A DNA stretch of 64,000 bases from Fremontodendron californicum (taxonomy: Eukaryota; Streptophyta; Magnoliopsida; Malvales; Malvaceae): NCBI GenBank assembly GCA_030761205.1, contig JAULJL010000005.1, forward strand, positions 2,567,501-2,631,500, given 5' to 3'. How positions within the stretch are numbered: the first letter of the stretch is position 1; each line of letters opens with the position of its first letter. Position numbers and translations under genes: made by a program. Below are positions 44,271-56,300 of the stretch, piece after piece. The notes under the pieces were generated by a model. It searched no databases. It was not told where the DNA came from and worked only from the letters and a program-made list of their open reading frames with translations.

Positions 44271-45215
44271 TTTAACTCTAAATTTATTTACTTACGATAT
44301 TAAAAAATATAAAATTACTTAAATAAATAATAATTATTTAATATAATTCAACTTATATTTATTTATGATTATTAATTTAATTAAAATTTTATAAACATTA
44401 AAAAATTCTTCCAATAAAGCAGGAGAAGATTTCTAGTTAATATATAAAATAATAATTTTTTAAATAATAATTCAACCTTTTCAACTTGGCTCGAGTTCAA
44501 ATCAAAAATTTTTGAATGAAGTTAGATCTGATCATGTCACATTTCAGCATCATAACTGACAACAGACAAGTGACACCCAAAATTTATTCCAATTATTTTT
44601 TATATTATGTAAGCATATATAGATTTTTTATTCATTTTTCAAGTAATTACTTTTTAAATAATATTATTATTTATAATAATTATAAGAGTAATTACTTTCA
44701 ATAATTATAATAGTAATAATATTATTATTATTATTATGCACATGAAATCCAAGAATAATCCTTGGCTTATCTCGAATAAAGTTGACTCAAACTGGAATAA
44801 TTGAAATGGTCTAAAACTAAAGAAAAACGGTAAAATTTATTTTCTTCATGGTTTGGACTTTGGATTTGGAATTAAAAAAATAGGGTAAAAGACATTTATC
44901 GTTTAGAGAAAATTTCATTTATTCTTTAAGGTTTGAAATTTTCACTTTACCTCCTTATTAAAATTATAAAAAAATCAAATAACAATTTTATCCTCTAAGA
45001 GTTTTGGAGATAACTCACGATTAGAGGTGATAACAATTCGGTTAGATTAAATTTTAGACAAAAATTATAGTTGATGTGCAATATTTTGATTTTTAACGCT
45101 TTACGACTACCGAATCGATAGAATCAAAAATCGAACCGAACTCCATTAGTTCGGATCCAAACTCAATTTTATTTAAAATTTTAATCTCCGACCCGATCTG
45201 CTTTTAGATATACTC
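44271..45215. other. AT-rich spacer
   Basis: Low-complexity AT-rich DNA with ATTATTATT runs near 44710-44735. No gene seen. Confidence 0.4.
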
Positions 45216-45219
45216 GAAA

Positions 45220-45940
45220 CCACCCATCACTGCAGTCTACAGCTGTAGTTCTGCTGGCTAGATACTTAGGGTGGTAATGGTCACTTGGATAACATGAGCA
45301 GCCTCTAATTACTAGGTGGAAACCACCCATCACTACAGTCTACAGCTTTTTCTGTCAATTAATTAGTTGGGTCATAGTCAAGGTTTGTCATTAACTATGA
45401 CTGGAGCTTTTGAACATCCAATTTCCATTAATGTAAGCTAGTTGTAAGTAGCAAGGTTGCATAAATTTTGTCTAGTAATTAAGCAGTGTCTGCTGTTTAT
45501 CCTTTAACATAAAGCACTTGTTCATTTTCGGCTTTGTTTGAGATGGAGAACACTGCTCATCCTTTTGTTCCCTACTTGTCCTAGTATATGAGTTAGGACA
45601 TAAGCTGCTTTTCCATTTTAGTGTTCAAAATTCATAGTAAATTCATATTTAGCATTCTGCAGGCATTTCCTTCTTTGCATGTACGGGACTATTGCTATTG
45701 GATTGGTTCTTGCTGGACGATTGAAAGAACTGAGAGTTGTATATATTTTAACCGGTAAATCAAATTGGGCTAAGGTTTTCTAGTTTCTTAATGATCTACA
45801 GGCTAAACATTCCATGCCATTTTCTTTATTTTTCCAGTTTATTATGGTGTAGATAATTCATTTGGCAGTTTAGTTCCTCAATCATATTGTTCAGGTGAGT
45901 GTCATATATATATGCTATTATCTGAATTTTTGCCGAGGAT
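45220..45940 (+). pseudogene. Duplicated gene fragment of unknown family, copy B
   Basis: The counterpart of 39240-39960. It keeps the longer first piece (45661-45754, after CTGCAG and before GTAAATC) encoding MYGTIAIGLVLAGRLKELRV, and the second piece (about 45838-45895, after TTTCCAG, before GTGAGT) encoding VYYGVDNSFGSLVPQSYCSG. Splice signals are well preserved, which supports former exons, but there are no neighbouring exons and no family is recognised. Confidence 0.45.
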
Positions 45941-47509
45941 TATTGCTTAATGTGAGGTTAAACTTCCTATCAAGTAGCTAGGCAAGTGCTTTTTATATTT
46001 TTAATCTACGTTATTTGTATTCAAAATAAATATCAAATATAAATATGTTTTTAATTTTTAAAAAAATTTTTAAAATCACTCGATAGCTTAAGATTAAGAC
46101 AAAATGAGAGGCAAGTAACCAACTTTTTGAACAGATATAATTAAGTGCATTAATCTTGATATTTGTGCCACCTACAAAATTTAAAAACCTTAGCATGTCT
46201 TTTCTATAAAATAAAATAAAAAGCGCACGTTCAATCTCCTGAAATTCAAACCATTGGATCCTTCAGAGGTTTTAACCAAGGAGCACAGATCCCAAAAAGA
46301 TAATTTTCCTTCTAAAAATGATTTGGGTAAATATGAAAAACATATCTTCAATAAATACATAATTATTTAATAATTTGATAAATAAAAGTTATTTAAAAAA
46401 AAATAATTATAAATTATTATAAACGATATTTTAAAAATAAAATTATTTTTAATGAAATTTTTTTTTCATAAAAATATATTATTTTTTAAAAGTTTTAATT
46501 GAAAATAAATTAAAAAATAAAAAATTATTTTTTTATAATTTAAAAAATAAAGAAAAATTAATTTATTTTCAAAAAAATTATTTATTAATTAAAAAATAAG
46601 AAAAAAAAGAAAGTTTTTTTTATCAAAAATAATTTTATTTTTACAATATTCTTTATAATAATTTTTAATTATTTATTTTTTTGTTTCAAATAATTTTTAT
46701 TTACTAGATCATTTAATAATTATTTATTTATTAAGAGCATGTTTTTTCATATTTACGACTTAGGTGAAACGTAATAAATATTTATCAAACTCAATAGACT
46801 TTTGAGTGGATCCCAATGAAATGTATCCGCCCCTCCTCGTTATTTGACGTTTTTTTTTTTTTTTGGTTATGTCATTTTATAGATATCGATTACATTTATA
46901 ATTATCTCATTTTATTCGATATTTATTAATTATTTTTATTTTTTTCAAATAATAAAACATTATAATAAAAAATTAAATATAAATTTAACATAAACGAGTT
47001 TCTAATCTAGAAAGATAAAAAAAATAAAATATTAGATTCAAATTTTAAAAAAAATAATAACAAATTTAGTTATATTACTTTATTATCCTTTTAAAAGCTA
47101 AAAATTAAAAGTAAATTAGTAATTTCAGTAATCGAAACGAGGTGGTGCAAAGCAGATAATTATCAAAATTGCTCCATCCTTATCTTTCAAACAAAAAAAT
47201 TCGTCCCGCCCCGTTCCGCTATCATTGCTAAAAAAAAAAAAAATTCATTCGGAGCGGATCAATTCGAAATATATTAAACAATTCGAATTTTAACGTTTGT
47301 CTCAAGACATTGATTTCTAACTAAAAAAATAAATGTTGGAGCTTAAGAAGCTTCTAGTGCAATGGGTCCTTAAAATTCATTAGGATATTAAACGGTATTA
47401 TTGAACACAAAGCGTAAAAGCACCTAAATTATAAGATAAGCAAGTCTTTCCTGACCATTCAAATGCACGGTCTTGTAATAAACAAAAATGAATCTAGAGA
47501 CGTGCAAGG
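45941..47509. other. Spacer with foldback MITE and repeat copy
   Basis: 46324-46757 is foldback MITE copy 3 (GGGTAAATATGAAAAACATA left, CATATTTACGA right). About 47100-47480 belongs to a local repeat also found near 48800-49470, 50350-51040 and 52760-52890 (AAATGNTNGAGCTT, CCTGACCATTCAA). No gene. Confidence 0.5.
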
Positions 47510-47967
47510 TAGGGGTGTAAACGAGACACCTGTGCTCGCAAGCTACTCGAGTTCGATTCGAAAAAAACTCGAATTCGATTCGATCATTATCGAGCCGAGC
47601 TCGAGCTCGAGCAGCTCGAACTATCGAGCGAGCCGAGTTCGAGTATCTTAATACCCGATTCGAGCAGCTCGCGAGCCTAATCGAGCTTTTTTTTTATTTA
47701 TAATATTTTTATTATTAATTTACTATTTTACCCTTAATATATATATATATACATACTTAAAAATCCTTAATTCGAGCTCGAGCTCGAGTATATAAACGAG
47801 CCTAATCGAGTCGAGCTCGAATAGTTCGATTTTATCTCGAGCCGAGCTCGAGCTTAAAAAATGATACTCGATCGAGCTCGAACCGAGCTTCGAGCTTCGA
47901 GTTTCGAATCAAGCTCGAACTCGAACTTCTCAGTATTCGAGTTCGGCTCGGCTCGATTACAGCCCTA
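47510..47967. mobile_element. hAT MITE rich in TCGAGC repeats
   Basis: A 458 bp element with inverted ends TAGGGGTGTAAACGAG and (from the right) TAGGGCTGTAATCGAG, flanked by a perfect 8 bp duplication GTGCAAGG (47502-47509 and 47968-47975), the size made by hAT transposases. Both halves are packed with TCGAGC/GCTCGA motifs, so it can fold on itself at many registers; the AT-rich centre contains a TATA run. No coding capacity. Confidence 0.88.
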
Positions 47968-47975
47968 GTGCAAGG

Positions 47976-48713
47976 TATGTTGAATTTGAATAGAAAATAA
48001 TAAGTCTGGAGTGTTTCCACAGTTCCATTAGTTCAAAATTCAAATACCTCTGCCTGTGAAACAAAAATGCATATTTACAAAATAACTTTTCTTAAATTTC
48101 ATCATTTAAAGTATTTTGTTAACAAATACTTTATAAACACTTTATAAAATTAATTTATATAATAATATATTCATTTAATACCTTAAAAATTATAAATTAT
48201 TACATTTAATATAATATTTTTATTATAAAATAATATATTAATTAATCTTTAAAAATGCTTTAAATATAATCGTTAGTAAAATCTTTAGTTATATTTTAAG
48301 AGTTTTACTAATGAGTATTCTAATTAAGTTTATTGTATATTTATATTAAATAATTCATTTTTTAAAATTAATAAAATTAATTATCAATAATTACATTTAA
48401 TTATGGTTTTTGATTTTGTTAATGAGTGTTTTAAACATATTTTAATTTATCATTTTCAATATATTAAAATTTATCAAATGAACTATTAATTATTATATTT
48501 AAATGAATAATATTATTATAAATTAATATTTAATTAACTTATAAAAAATATCTTAAAATCACTCATTAATAAATTGAATTTCAGTTGACTTGAAAAATAT
48601 AATATAATAAAGATTTTACTAACGAGTGCCCTTAAGAGTATTGATTAAGATTATCATGTATACTAATATCTTCATTCAATGTATTCAAATGATAAATAAA
48701 ATTATTAACTACT
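47976..48713. other. AT-rich spacer
   Basis: AT-rich repeat DNA related to 56820-57240 (shared strings such as CTTAAATTTCATCATTTAAA / CTTAAACTTCATCATTTAAA). No gene. Confidence 0.45.
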
Positions 48714-51700
48714 GCATTTAATACAATATTATTAGTATAAATAATATATTAATTAATCTTATAAAATATCCTAAAGATATTTGTTAGCCTAAAACAAAAG
48801 CTAAGCAACTTCTCGGAGAAATAATTAATTGCATTGATCTCGATACCTACACCACCTACAAAATTTAAAGACCTTAAAAAAATATGAGTCATATATTTCG
48901 TGAAATATCGTTATTGCCAAGATTGTATATTTTTTGAGTAGTGCTGTATGACCCGCCATTTATCTTTTTTTTGTCTTGTCTTAATATTTCATATTTTCAT
49001 TTCATCTAAAATTTTTCTTATATTAATTTTTATAAAATACATCATTTTCATATTATTTTGACTCTTTGACACATCAGACGCGATGTAAACGGGATATAAA
49101 AAACAGATCATAAACCATTTTCCTATCTTTTTTCAACCTACTTAAATCCAAGTCACTGGACCCTTCAGAGGTTCATGCAGATCTCAAAAATAACTTTTCC
49201 TTCAAAAATGACTTCTTCAAACGGCGGAATGCATTAAATATTTACCAAACTTTCCCTTAAGCGGATCCCACGTTTGTCCTAAGACATTGAACTCTAACTA
49301 AAAAAATAAATGCTTGAGCTTGAGACGTTTCCAAGGAGCATGAATTTTTTCTCCAAAAATGACTTCTTCAATTCATATTAAATATTTACCAAACTCTCTC
49401 TTAAGCAGGTCTCACATTAGTCCCAAGACATTGAACTCTAACTAAAAAATAAATGCTTGAGCTTGAGAAATTGGTTAATTTTATCACAATATTGCTTTTA
49501 TTTTTAATTTTCAAATGATCGTTCTTCTTATTTTAATTATCAAAATTTGTTTTTTTTAACCATGTTGGAAAACCGCCATGGCCCATGACGATTTCCCAAC
49601 ATGTTTATCAAAAAAAATTTAAATTGATGAAGGAAAATCGTTATGAGCCATGAATTCTCCATGTTGAAAAATCACCACCCCTAATAACGATTTCTCAACT
49701 TATAACTTTTTTTTTCCATTTTAAATAATAAATTTTATATAATTTATAATTTTAAAAAATAAAAATAAATAACAATTTAAATAAAAAATAACAATTTACA
49801 AAAAAAAATTAAAAAATTTATTCGTCCAAGCGTGGCCGGTTAGCCCAAATCGTATTGGTCCGAGCTTGGACAAGTATTTTTGTAATTCGGGCCGGCCGAC
49901 CTTGCCCGAATTATTATTTATTATTTATTTAAATTTAATTATAAAACATATAAAAATGTATTTTTAATAGTGAAACGGGCTTTCGGGTTTACCGGGCCGG
50001 GCTTGGGTAAAAAAAATAAAGTATTGTGGATTATGCAAGAATGAAGGTCATAGTAGACCTATCCACGGGCCGGCCCGGATTACTGTTTATATATTAAAAT
50101 AATTAAATTCGAGCCTGCGGGCCTGGCCTGGGCAAGAAAGTTGAAATAATTTCGGACCGCGTCTCGGTCCATGAGTAGGTCTAATTATAATTTTTAAAAT
50201 TTTTGTAAATTAATATATATTTTTTAATTTTGTTTTTTAAATTTTAATAAATTTATTTTTTAAAAATTAATTATGCACTTAATACAATATTATTATTATA
50301 AATAATATATTAATTAACCTTAAAAAATATCTTTAAAAACATTTGTTAGCCTAAAACAAAAGCTAAGCAACTTCTAGGAGAGATAATTAATTGCATTGAT
50401 CTCGATACCTACACCACCTACAAAATTTAAAGACCCTAAAAAATATATAAGTCCTATATTTCGTGAAATGTCGTTATTGCCAAGATTATATATTTTTAAG
50501 TAGTGCTGTATGACCCGCCATTTGTCTCGTTTTTTTGCCCTGTCTTAATATTTCATTTCATCAAAAATTTGCCTTATTTTAATTTTTATAAATTACATCA
50601 TTTTCATATTATTTTGACTCTTTGACACATCAGACGCGATGTAAACGGGATATAAAAAAGAATCATACAGCATTTTCCTATCTTTTTTCAACCTACTTAA
50701 ATCCAAGTCATTGAACCCTTCAGAGGTTCTAACCAAGGAGCATGCAGATCTCAAAAATAACTTTTCCTTCAAAAATGACTTCTTCAAATGGTGGAATGCA
50801 TTAAATATTTACCAAACTTTCCTTTAAGCGGATCCCACGTTAGTCCTAAGACATTGAACTCTAACTTAAAAAAATAAATGCTTGAGCTTGAGACGTTTCC
50901 AAGGAGCATGAATTTTTCCTCCAAAAATGACTTCTTCAATTCGTATTAAATATTTACCAAACTCTCTCTTAAGCAGATCCCACGTTAGTCCCAAGACATT
51001 GAACTCTAACTAAAAAATAAATGCTTGAGCTTGAGAAGTTGGTTATTTTTTATCACAATATTGCTTTTATTTTTAATTTTTAAATTATCGTTCTTCTTAT
51101 TTTAATTATCAAATTTTGTTTTTTTTAATCATGTTGGGAAATCGCCATGGCCATGACGATTTTCCAACATGTTTATCAATTTTTTTTTAAATGATGAAGA
51201 AAAATCGTCATGAGCCATGAATTCTTCATGTTGGAAAATCGCCACCTCTGATGATGATTTTCCAACTTATAACTTTTTTTTTTCCATTTTAAATAATAAA
51301 TCTTATATAATTTATAATTTATAATTTTAAAAAATAAAAATAAAAATAAAAATAAAAATAAAAATAAATAACAATTTAAATAAAAAATAACAATTTATAA
51401 AAAAATTTAAAAAATTTATTCGTCTAAGCGTGGCCGGTAAGCCCGAATCGTATTGGTCCGAGATTGGACAAATATTTTTATAATTCGGGCCGACCAGCAT
51501 TGCCTAAATTATTATTTATTAAATAATTTTTTATTTAAATTTAATTATAAAACATATAAAAGTATTTTTTTAATAGTGAAACGAGCTTTCGCGCTTACCG
51601 GGCCGGGCTTGGGCAAGAAAAATAAAGTATTGTGGATTATGCAGGAATGAAGGTCATTAGTAGACCTATCCACGGGCCGGCCTGGATTACTGTTTATATA

Positions 51701-51890
51701 TTAAAATAATTAAATTCGAGCCTGCGGGCCTGGCCTTGGAAAGGAAGTTGAAATAATTTCGGGCCGCGTCCCGACCCATGAGCAGGTCTAATTACGAATA
51801 TAATTTTTAAAATTTTTGTAAATTATTATTTTTTTTAATTTTTTTTTTATTTTAATAAATTTAATTTTTTAAAATTAAAAATTATATAAT
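48714..51890. repeat. Tandem duplication of a ~1.56 kb unit
   Basis: About 48714-50272 and 50273-51890 align almost end to end at an offset of about 1558 bp (for example TTGTTAGCCTAAAACAAAAG, CATCAGACGCGATGTAAACG and TGGATTATGCA.GAATGAAGG). Each unit contains the left part of a short hairpin-ended MULE (from 49484 and from 51041) and an inner GC-rich MITE. Only the second copy continues to the element's right end. Confidence 0.85.
50050..50183. mobile_element. Short GC-ended MITE nested in the MULE arm
   Basis: Inverted ends TAGACCTATCCACGGGCCGG and (from the right) TAGACCTACTCATGGACCGA. Same family as 16111-16373 and 27045-27316. The duplicated counterpart is at 51660-51790. Confidence 0.65.
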
Positions 51891-52759
51891 TTTTTTAATT
51901 TATTATTTAATAATTATTTAATAAATATATATAAAAGTTGAAAAATCGCCACCATGGATTTTAAAAATACATCCGGTCCGAATTACAAAACACTTGTCGA
52001 AGCCCGGACCAATACGATCTGGGCTTACCGGACCGGGTGAGCTACCCGGCCCGTGGATAGGTCTAGCTATAACCTTCATTCCTGCATAATCCACAACGCT
52101 TTATTTCCCTTGCCCAAGCCCATTTCGGGTCGAGCCGGCCCGAAAGCCGGTTTCACTATTTAAAATATATTTTTATATATTTTATAATTAAATTTAAATA
52201 AAATATTTTTTATTTAATAAATAATAATTCGGCCTAGGTCGGCCGGTCTCAATTACAAAATCACTTGTCCAAGCTTGGACCAATACGATCCGGGCTTACC
52301 GGGCCGCTCTTGGACCAATAAAATTTTTTAAAATTTTTTAAAATTGTTATTTTTTAATTTTTATTTTTTAAAATTATAAATTATCTAAAATATATTATTT
52401 AAATGGAAAAAAAAAGTTATAAATTGGGAAATCGCCACCAGGTGTGGCGATTTTCCAACTATTTATTTATTTTTTTTAAAATATGATGAAGGGAAATCGC
52501 CATGGTTCGTGACGATTTCCCTTCAACATTTAAAAAAAAAAAAATTGACAAACATGTTGGGAAATCGTTATGGGCCATGGCGATTTCCCTTCAATATATA
52601 TATATTTTTAAAAAAAATTGATAAACATGTTGGAAAATCGTCATGGGCCATGGCGATTTTTGAACATGATTAAAAAAACATAATTTGGACAATAATTTAA
52701 AAACAACGATATTTTAATAAATAAATAAAAAATTGCTATATTTTGATAAAAAAAAAACC
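51041..52759. mobile_element. Short MULE with hairpin ends and perfect 9 bp TSD
   Basis: Ends GGTTATTTTTTATCACAATA and (from the right) GGTTTTTTTTTTATCAAAAT. The perfect 9 bp direct repeat TGAGAAGTT lies at 51032-51040 and 52760-52768. A paralogous site near 47341-47365 (CTTAAGAAGCTTCTAGTGCA) lacks the element. The long inverted arms contain palindromic units of the GGGAAATCGCCA/TGGCGATTTTCC type (51136-51270 on the left; four on the right, 52428-52670) and GC-rich stretches with CGGGCCGG. There is no PMD gene or transposase. Confidence 0.85.
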
Positions 52760-52768
52760 TGAGAAGTT

Positions 52769-53145
52769 TCTGGTCCAATGAATTCGTAAAATTAATTAGA
52801 ATGAATGGTATTATTGAACCACACAAAGTGTTAAAGCACCTAAATTAGAAGATAAGTCTCTCCTGACCATTCAAGTGCATGGTCTTCTCTTATATTTAAA
52901 ACTGAGTCTCGAGGGATTCAGTTGGTATTTCATAAAAAGATTTTTTTTTGTTTTGTTTTATTTGATATTGGGGATAAAAAAGGTAATCTATTATATTTAT
53001 TATTGAGTTCATGGGATTTAAGAGAGATTTTTTAAATAGGTTAGGTACAATTTTGTGCTCCTCTATAGCATAATTTGTTTTTTATTTATTTATTTATTTA
53101 TATTTTAAGATTTTTTAGTTTTTATTTTATTTTTAAATGATGTAT
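52769..53145. other. Spacer
   Basis: Begins with the local repeat (CCTGACCATTCAAGTGCATG, like 47450), then AT-rich DNA with a TTTATTTATTTA run near 53085. No gene. Confidence 0.45.
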
Positions 53146-53800
53146 TTAAAAGAGTTGATCCGCACGTTCACTCGCGAGCCAATTTAGGATCCGTATCCGA
53201 CCCGTTCGAAAAAAATATTTTATTAATTATTTTTAGTTTTTTATTTTTAAATCATGAATTTAAAGGGGTTGGTCTGTACGTTAAATCACAGATCGCTTTA
53301 GGATATGTACTCCACCTGCTCAGGAAAAAATTTAAAAAACAATTATTTTATAAATTATTCTTAGTTTATTTTTAAATAATGTATTTAAAGGGATTGGTTC
53401 GCATGTTGACTCGTGAATCGATTTAGGATTTGTACCCGACCTACACGAAAAAAAAGATAAAAAAATATTAATTATTTTTTAAAACTTTAAAATTATATAT
53501 TTAAAGATGTTGGTACCTTACGTTGACTTGCGAGTTGATTTAGGATCCATACCCGATCAGTTCAGGGAAGTTAAAAAAATTATTTTATTAATTATTTTGA
53601 TTTTAATTTTCAATGATGTATATAAAGGGGTTGGTTCGCACGTTGACTAGCGAGCCGGTTTAGGATCCGTACCCGACCGGCTGGGGGAATAAGTTAAAAA
53701 AATTATTTTTATTTTAATTTTAAATGATGTATTTAAAGGGGTAGGTTCGCACGTTGAGTTGCGGGTCGATTTAGGATCCGTATCCGATCCGCTCGAGAAA
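53146..53800. repeat. About six copies of a ~119 bp GC-core tandem repeat
   Basis: Units start near 53153, 53267, 53390, 53507, 53626 and 53737. Each has a GC-richer core (GGTTGGTTCGCACGTTGACT, then GATTTAGGATCCGTACCCGA in the best copies) followed by about 50 bp of A/T-rich filler. Units are diverged from one another, so the array is old. It does not match other arrays in the window. Confidence 0.85.
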
Positions 53801-54517
53801 AAAAGTCAAAAAATAAAAAAAAATAAAACGAACTTACTGCTAACCTATCTGAGAAAATCGATCATACGAGAGAACAAAATACAAACCAAAATTTTATTTT
53901 CTTATTTTTTAACTCCTATAAATAAAAATATATAGCATACACTAAAGTCTAATTATTTTTAAATATATATATAAATAACATTTTAAAAATGCATTTATAT
54001 TATGTAATTTATAAATAAATAATTATCCTAAATTTAATTTTAATAATTAATAAAATATAATGATATTAATCTTATTACAAGTTGAAAATAAAAATTAAAT
54101 AAAAAATTAAATATAATATAATTTAAAATTAATTCATTATAATTAATTAATTAAAAATTTTATAAAAAATTTTAAAATACCCGGATGAAACGAGATTTTT
54201 TTTCTAGTATAATAAACAAAAATGAATCTACGCACGTGTAATGAATGTTGAATTTGAATAGAAAATAAGTCTGGTTCCATTAGTTTTAATTTCCTTTAGG
54301 GTTATGCTAACTACTGTTTTTAGGATATTTTTTAAGATTAATTAATATATCATTTATAGTAAAAGTATTATATTAAATATAAAAATTAATAATTTTATTT
54401 AATATTTTTAATATATTGAATGAATATATTATTATATATAATAACTTAGAAAAATGCTTTTTAAGATCGTTAACAAAATCTTTTATTTTAAATGTCCTTT
54501 AAACGCGTCTAATTGAG
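53801..54517. other. AT-rich spacer
   Basis: No gene. Near 54214-54290 it carries a version of the flank of the hAT MITE (AAAAATGAATCTACGCACGT then TGTTGAATTTGAATAGAAAA) without the MITE, an approximate empty site for 47510-47967. Confidence 0.5.
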
Positions 54518-54612
54518 GGCTTTTTTATACTAATATAGCTAAAAAAAAAATTAAACCCCAAATTACCTATACTTTTAGATTATTTCCCAAAATACGCATG
54601 TTTTAAAATTAG

Positions 54613-54848
54613 CTGGGAAATCGCCACCCCCCATGGCGATTTTCCAGCATGAAAATATTGATTTTGGCTAAAAATACCAAGGGAAATCGCCATGGGGGGT
54701 GGCGATTTCCCTTGGTATTTTTTTCAAAATTTGATAAAAATACCAAGGGAAATCGCCACCCCCCATGGCGATTTCCCTTGGTATTTTTAACCAAATTTGT
54801 AAAAAGAATGAAGGGAAATCGCCATGGGGGGTGGCGATTTCCCTTCAT
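54613..54848. repeat. Four-hairpin array
   Basis: Four palindromes of the GGGAAATCGCCA / TGGCGATTTCCC type with alternating centres (ACCCCCCAT or TGGGGGGTG). Outer stems are AGCTGGG/CCAGCAT, ACCAAGGG (twice) and ATGAAGGG. Same unit types and order as the three-hairpin arrays, with the ACCAAGGG unit duplicated. Confidence 0.85.
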
Positions 54849-55280
54849 GTAAATTTTTTTTTTTTTTTAATAAATCAACAAATTTTAATTTTTTTTAATT
54901 TGTAAATTTTATTTTTTAAATTTAAAAATTATAAATTAAAATAAGTTTCTTATTAAATTTAAATATGGAAAATTTTATTTCTTATAAAAATGAAAAAAAC
55001 AAAATAATATTTCTTCTTAAATTAAAAAAATCAAAAATTATATTTGTAAGTTTTGTTTAAATTTTAAAATTTTGTAAGTTTTAAAATTTTGTAAGTTTTG
55101 TTTTTTAATTTTAAATTTTATAAATTAAATTAAAATAATTTTTTATAATTAAAAAAAAAAATTCGTAAGGTAAATTTTATTATTTAAAATTTATGAACAA
55201 ATTTTTTTAAATTTTGTTAATTGATTTGTATTAGATAAAAACAAAAAACAAACAAAAAAACTTGCATTACATTTTCATGT

Positions 55281-56300
55281 CCATCAAATGCTGGAGAAAA
55301 TATTGGAACTTGATTCTTTCTGCAATGGATAAGACTGATGATATAGGTTTTTAGACAGGTTTCAGCTATTTTCCAGTCCATTAAATGCTGGATAAAATAT
55401 TGGAACTTGATTTTTTCTGCAATGGATAAGACTGATGATATAGGTTTTTAGACAGGTTTCAGCTATTTTCCAGTCCATCAAATGCTGGAGAAAATATTGG
55501 AACTTGATTCTTTCTGCAATGGATAAGACTGATGATATAGGTTTTTAGACAGGTTTCAGCTATTTTCCAGTCCATCAAATGCTGGAGAAAATATTGGAAC
55601 TTGATTTTTTCTGCAATGGATAAGACTGATGATATAGGTTTTTAGACAGGTTTCAGCTATTTTCCAGTCTATCAAATGCTGGAGAAAATATTGGAACTTG
55701 ATTCTTTCTGCAATGGATAAGACTGATGATATAGGTTTTTAGACAGGTTTCAGCTATTTTTCAGTCCATCAAATGCTGGATAAAATATTGGAACTTGATT
55801 TTTTCTGCAATGGATAAGACTGATGATATAGGTTTTTAGACAGGTTTCAGCTATTTTCCAGTCCATCAAATGCTGGAGAAAATATTGGAACTTGATTCTT
55901 TCTGCAATGGATAAGACTGATGATATAGGTTTTTAGACAGGTTTCAGCTATTTTCCAGTCCATCAAATGCTGGAGAAAATATTGGAACTTGATTCTTTCT
56001 GCAATGGATAAGACTAATGATATAGGTTTTTAGACAGGTTTCAGCTATTTTCCAGTCCATCAAATGCTGGAGAAAATATTGGAACTTGATTCTTTCTGCA
56101 ATGGATAAGACTGATGATATAGGTTTTTAGACAGGTTTCAGCTATTTTCCAGTCCATCAAATGCTGGAGAAAATATTGGAACTTGATTTTTTCTGCAATG
56201 GATAAGACTAATGATATAGGTTTTTAGACAGGTTTCAGCTATTTTCCAGTCCATCAAATGCTGGAGAAAATATTGGAACTTGATTCTTTCTGCAATGGAT
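55281..56300 (-). repeat. 97 bp minisatellite, about 10.5 homogeneous units
   Basis: The 97 bp unit starting CCATCAAATGCTGGAGAAAA recurs every 97 bp with a handful of variants (GAGAAA/GATAAA; GATTCT/GATTTT; GACTGATG/GACTAATG). It is the reverse complement of the diverged units at 7831-8275. High similarity between units implies recent expansion or homogenisation. No open reading frame runs through it. Confidence 0.92.

Larger units (their letters stand above)
54518..56300 (-). mobile_element. Truncated PMD-family MULE: one end plus minisatellite
   Basis: Starts GGCTTTTTTATACTAATATA, identical to the outer 20 bases of the young PMD MULE, followed by the same CCCAAATTACC and TTTCCCAAAATACG block. 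Then come four hairpin units (54613-54651, 54678-54717, 54742-54785 and 54807-54848), AT-rich DNA, and the 97 bp minisatellite array. In this orientation the order end, AT-rich DNA, minisatellite mirrors the right half of the decayed copy (minisatellite, AT-rich DNA, end). The PMD gene and the other end are absent. Confidence 0.82.
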
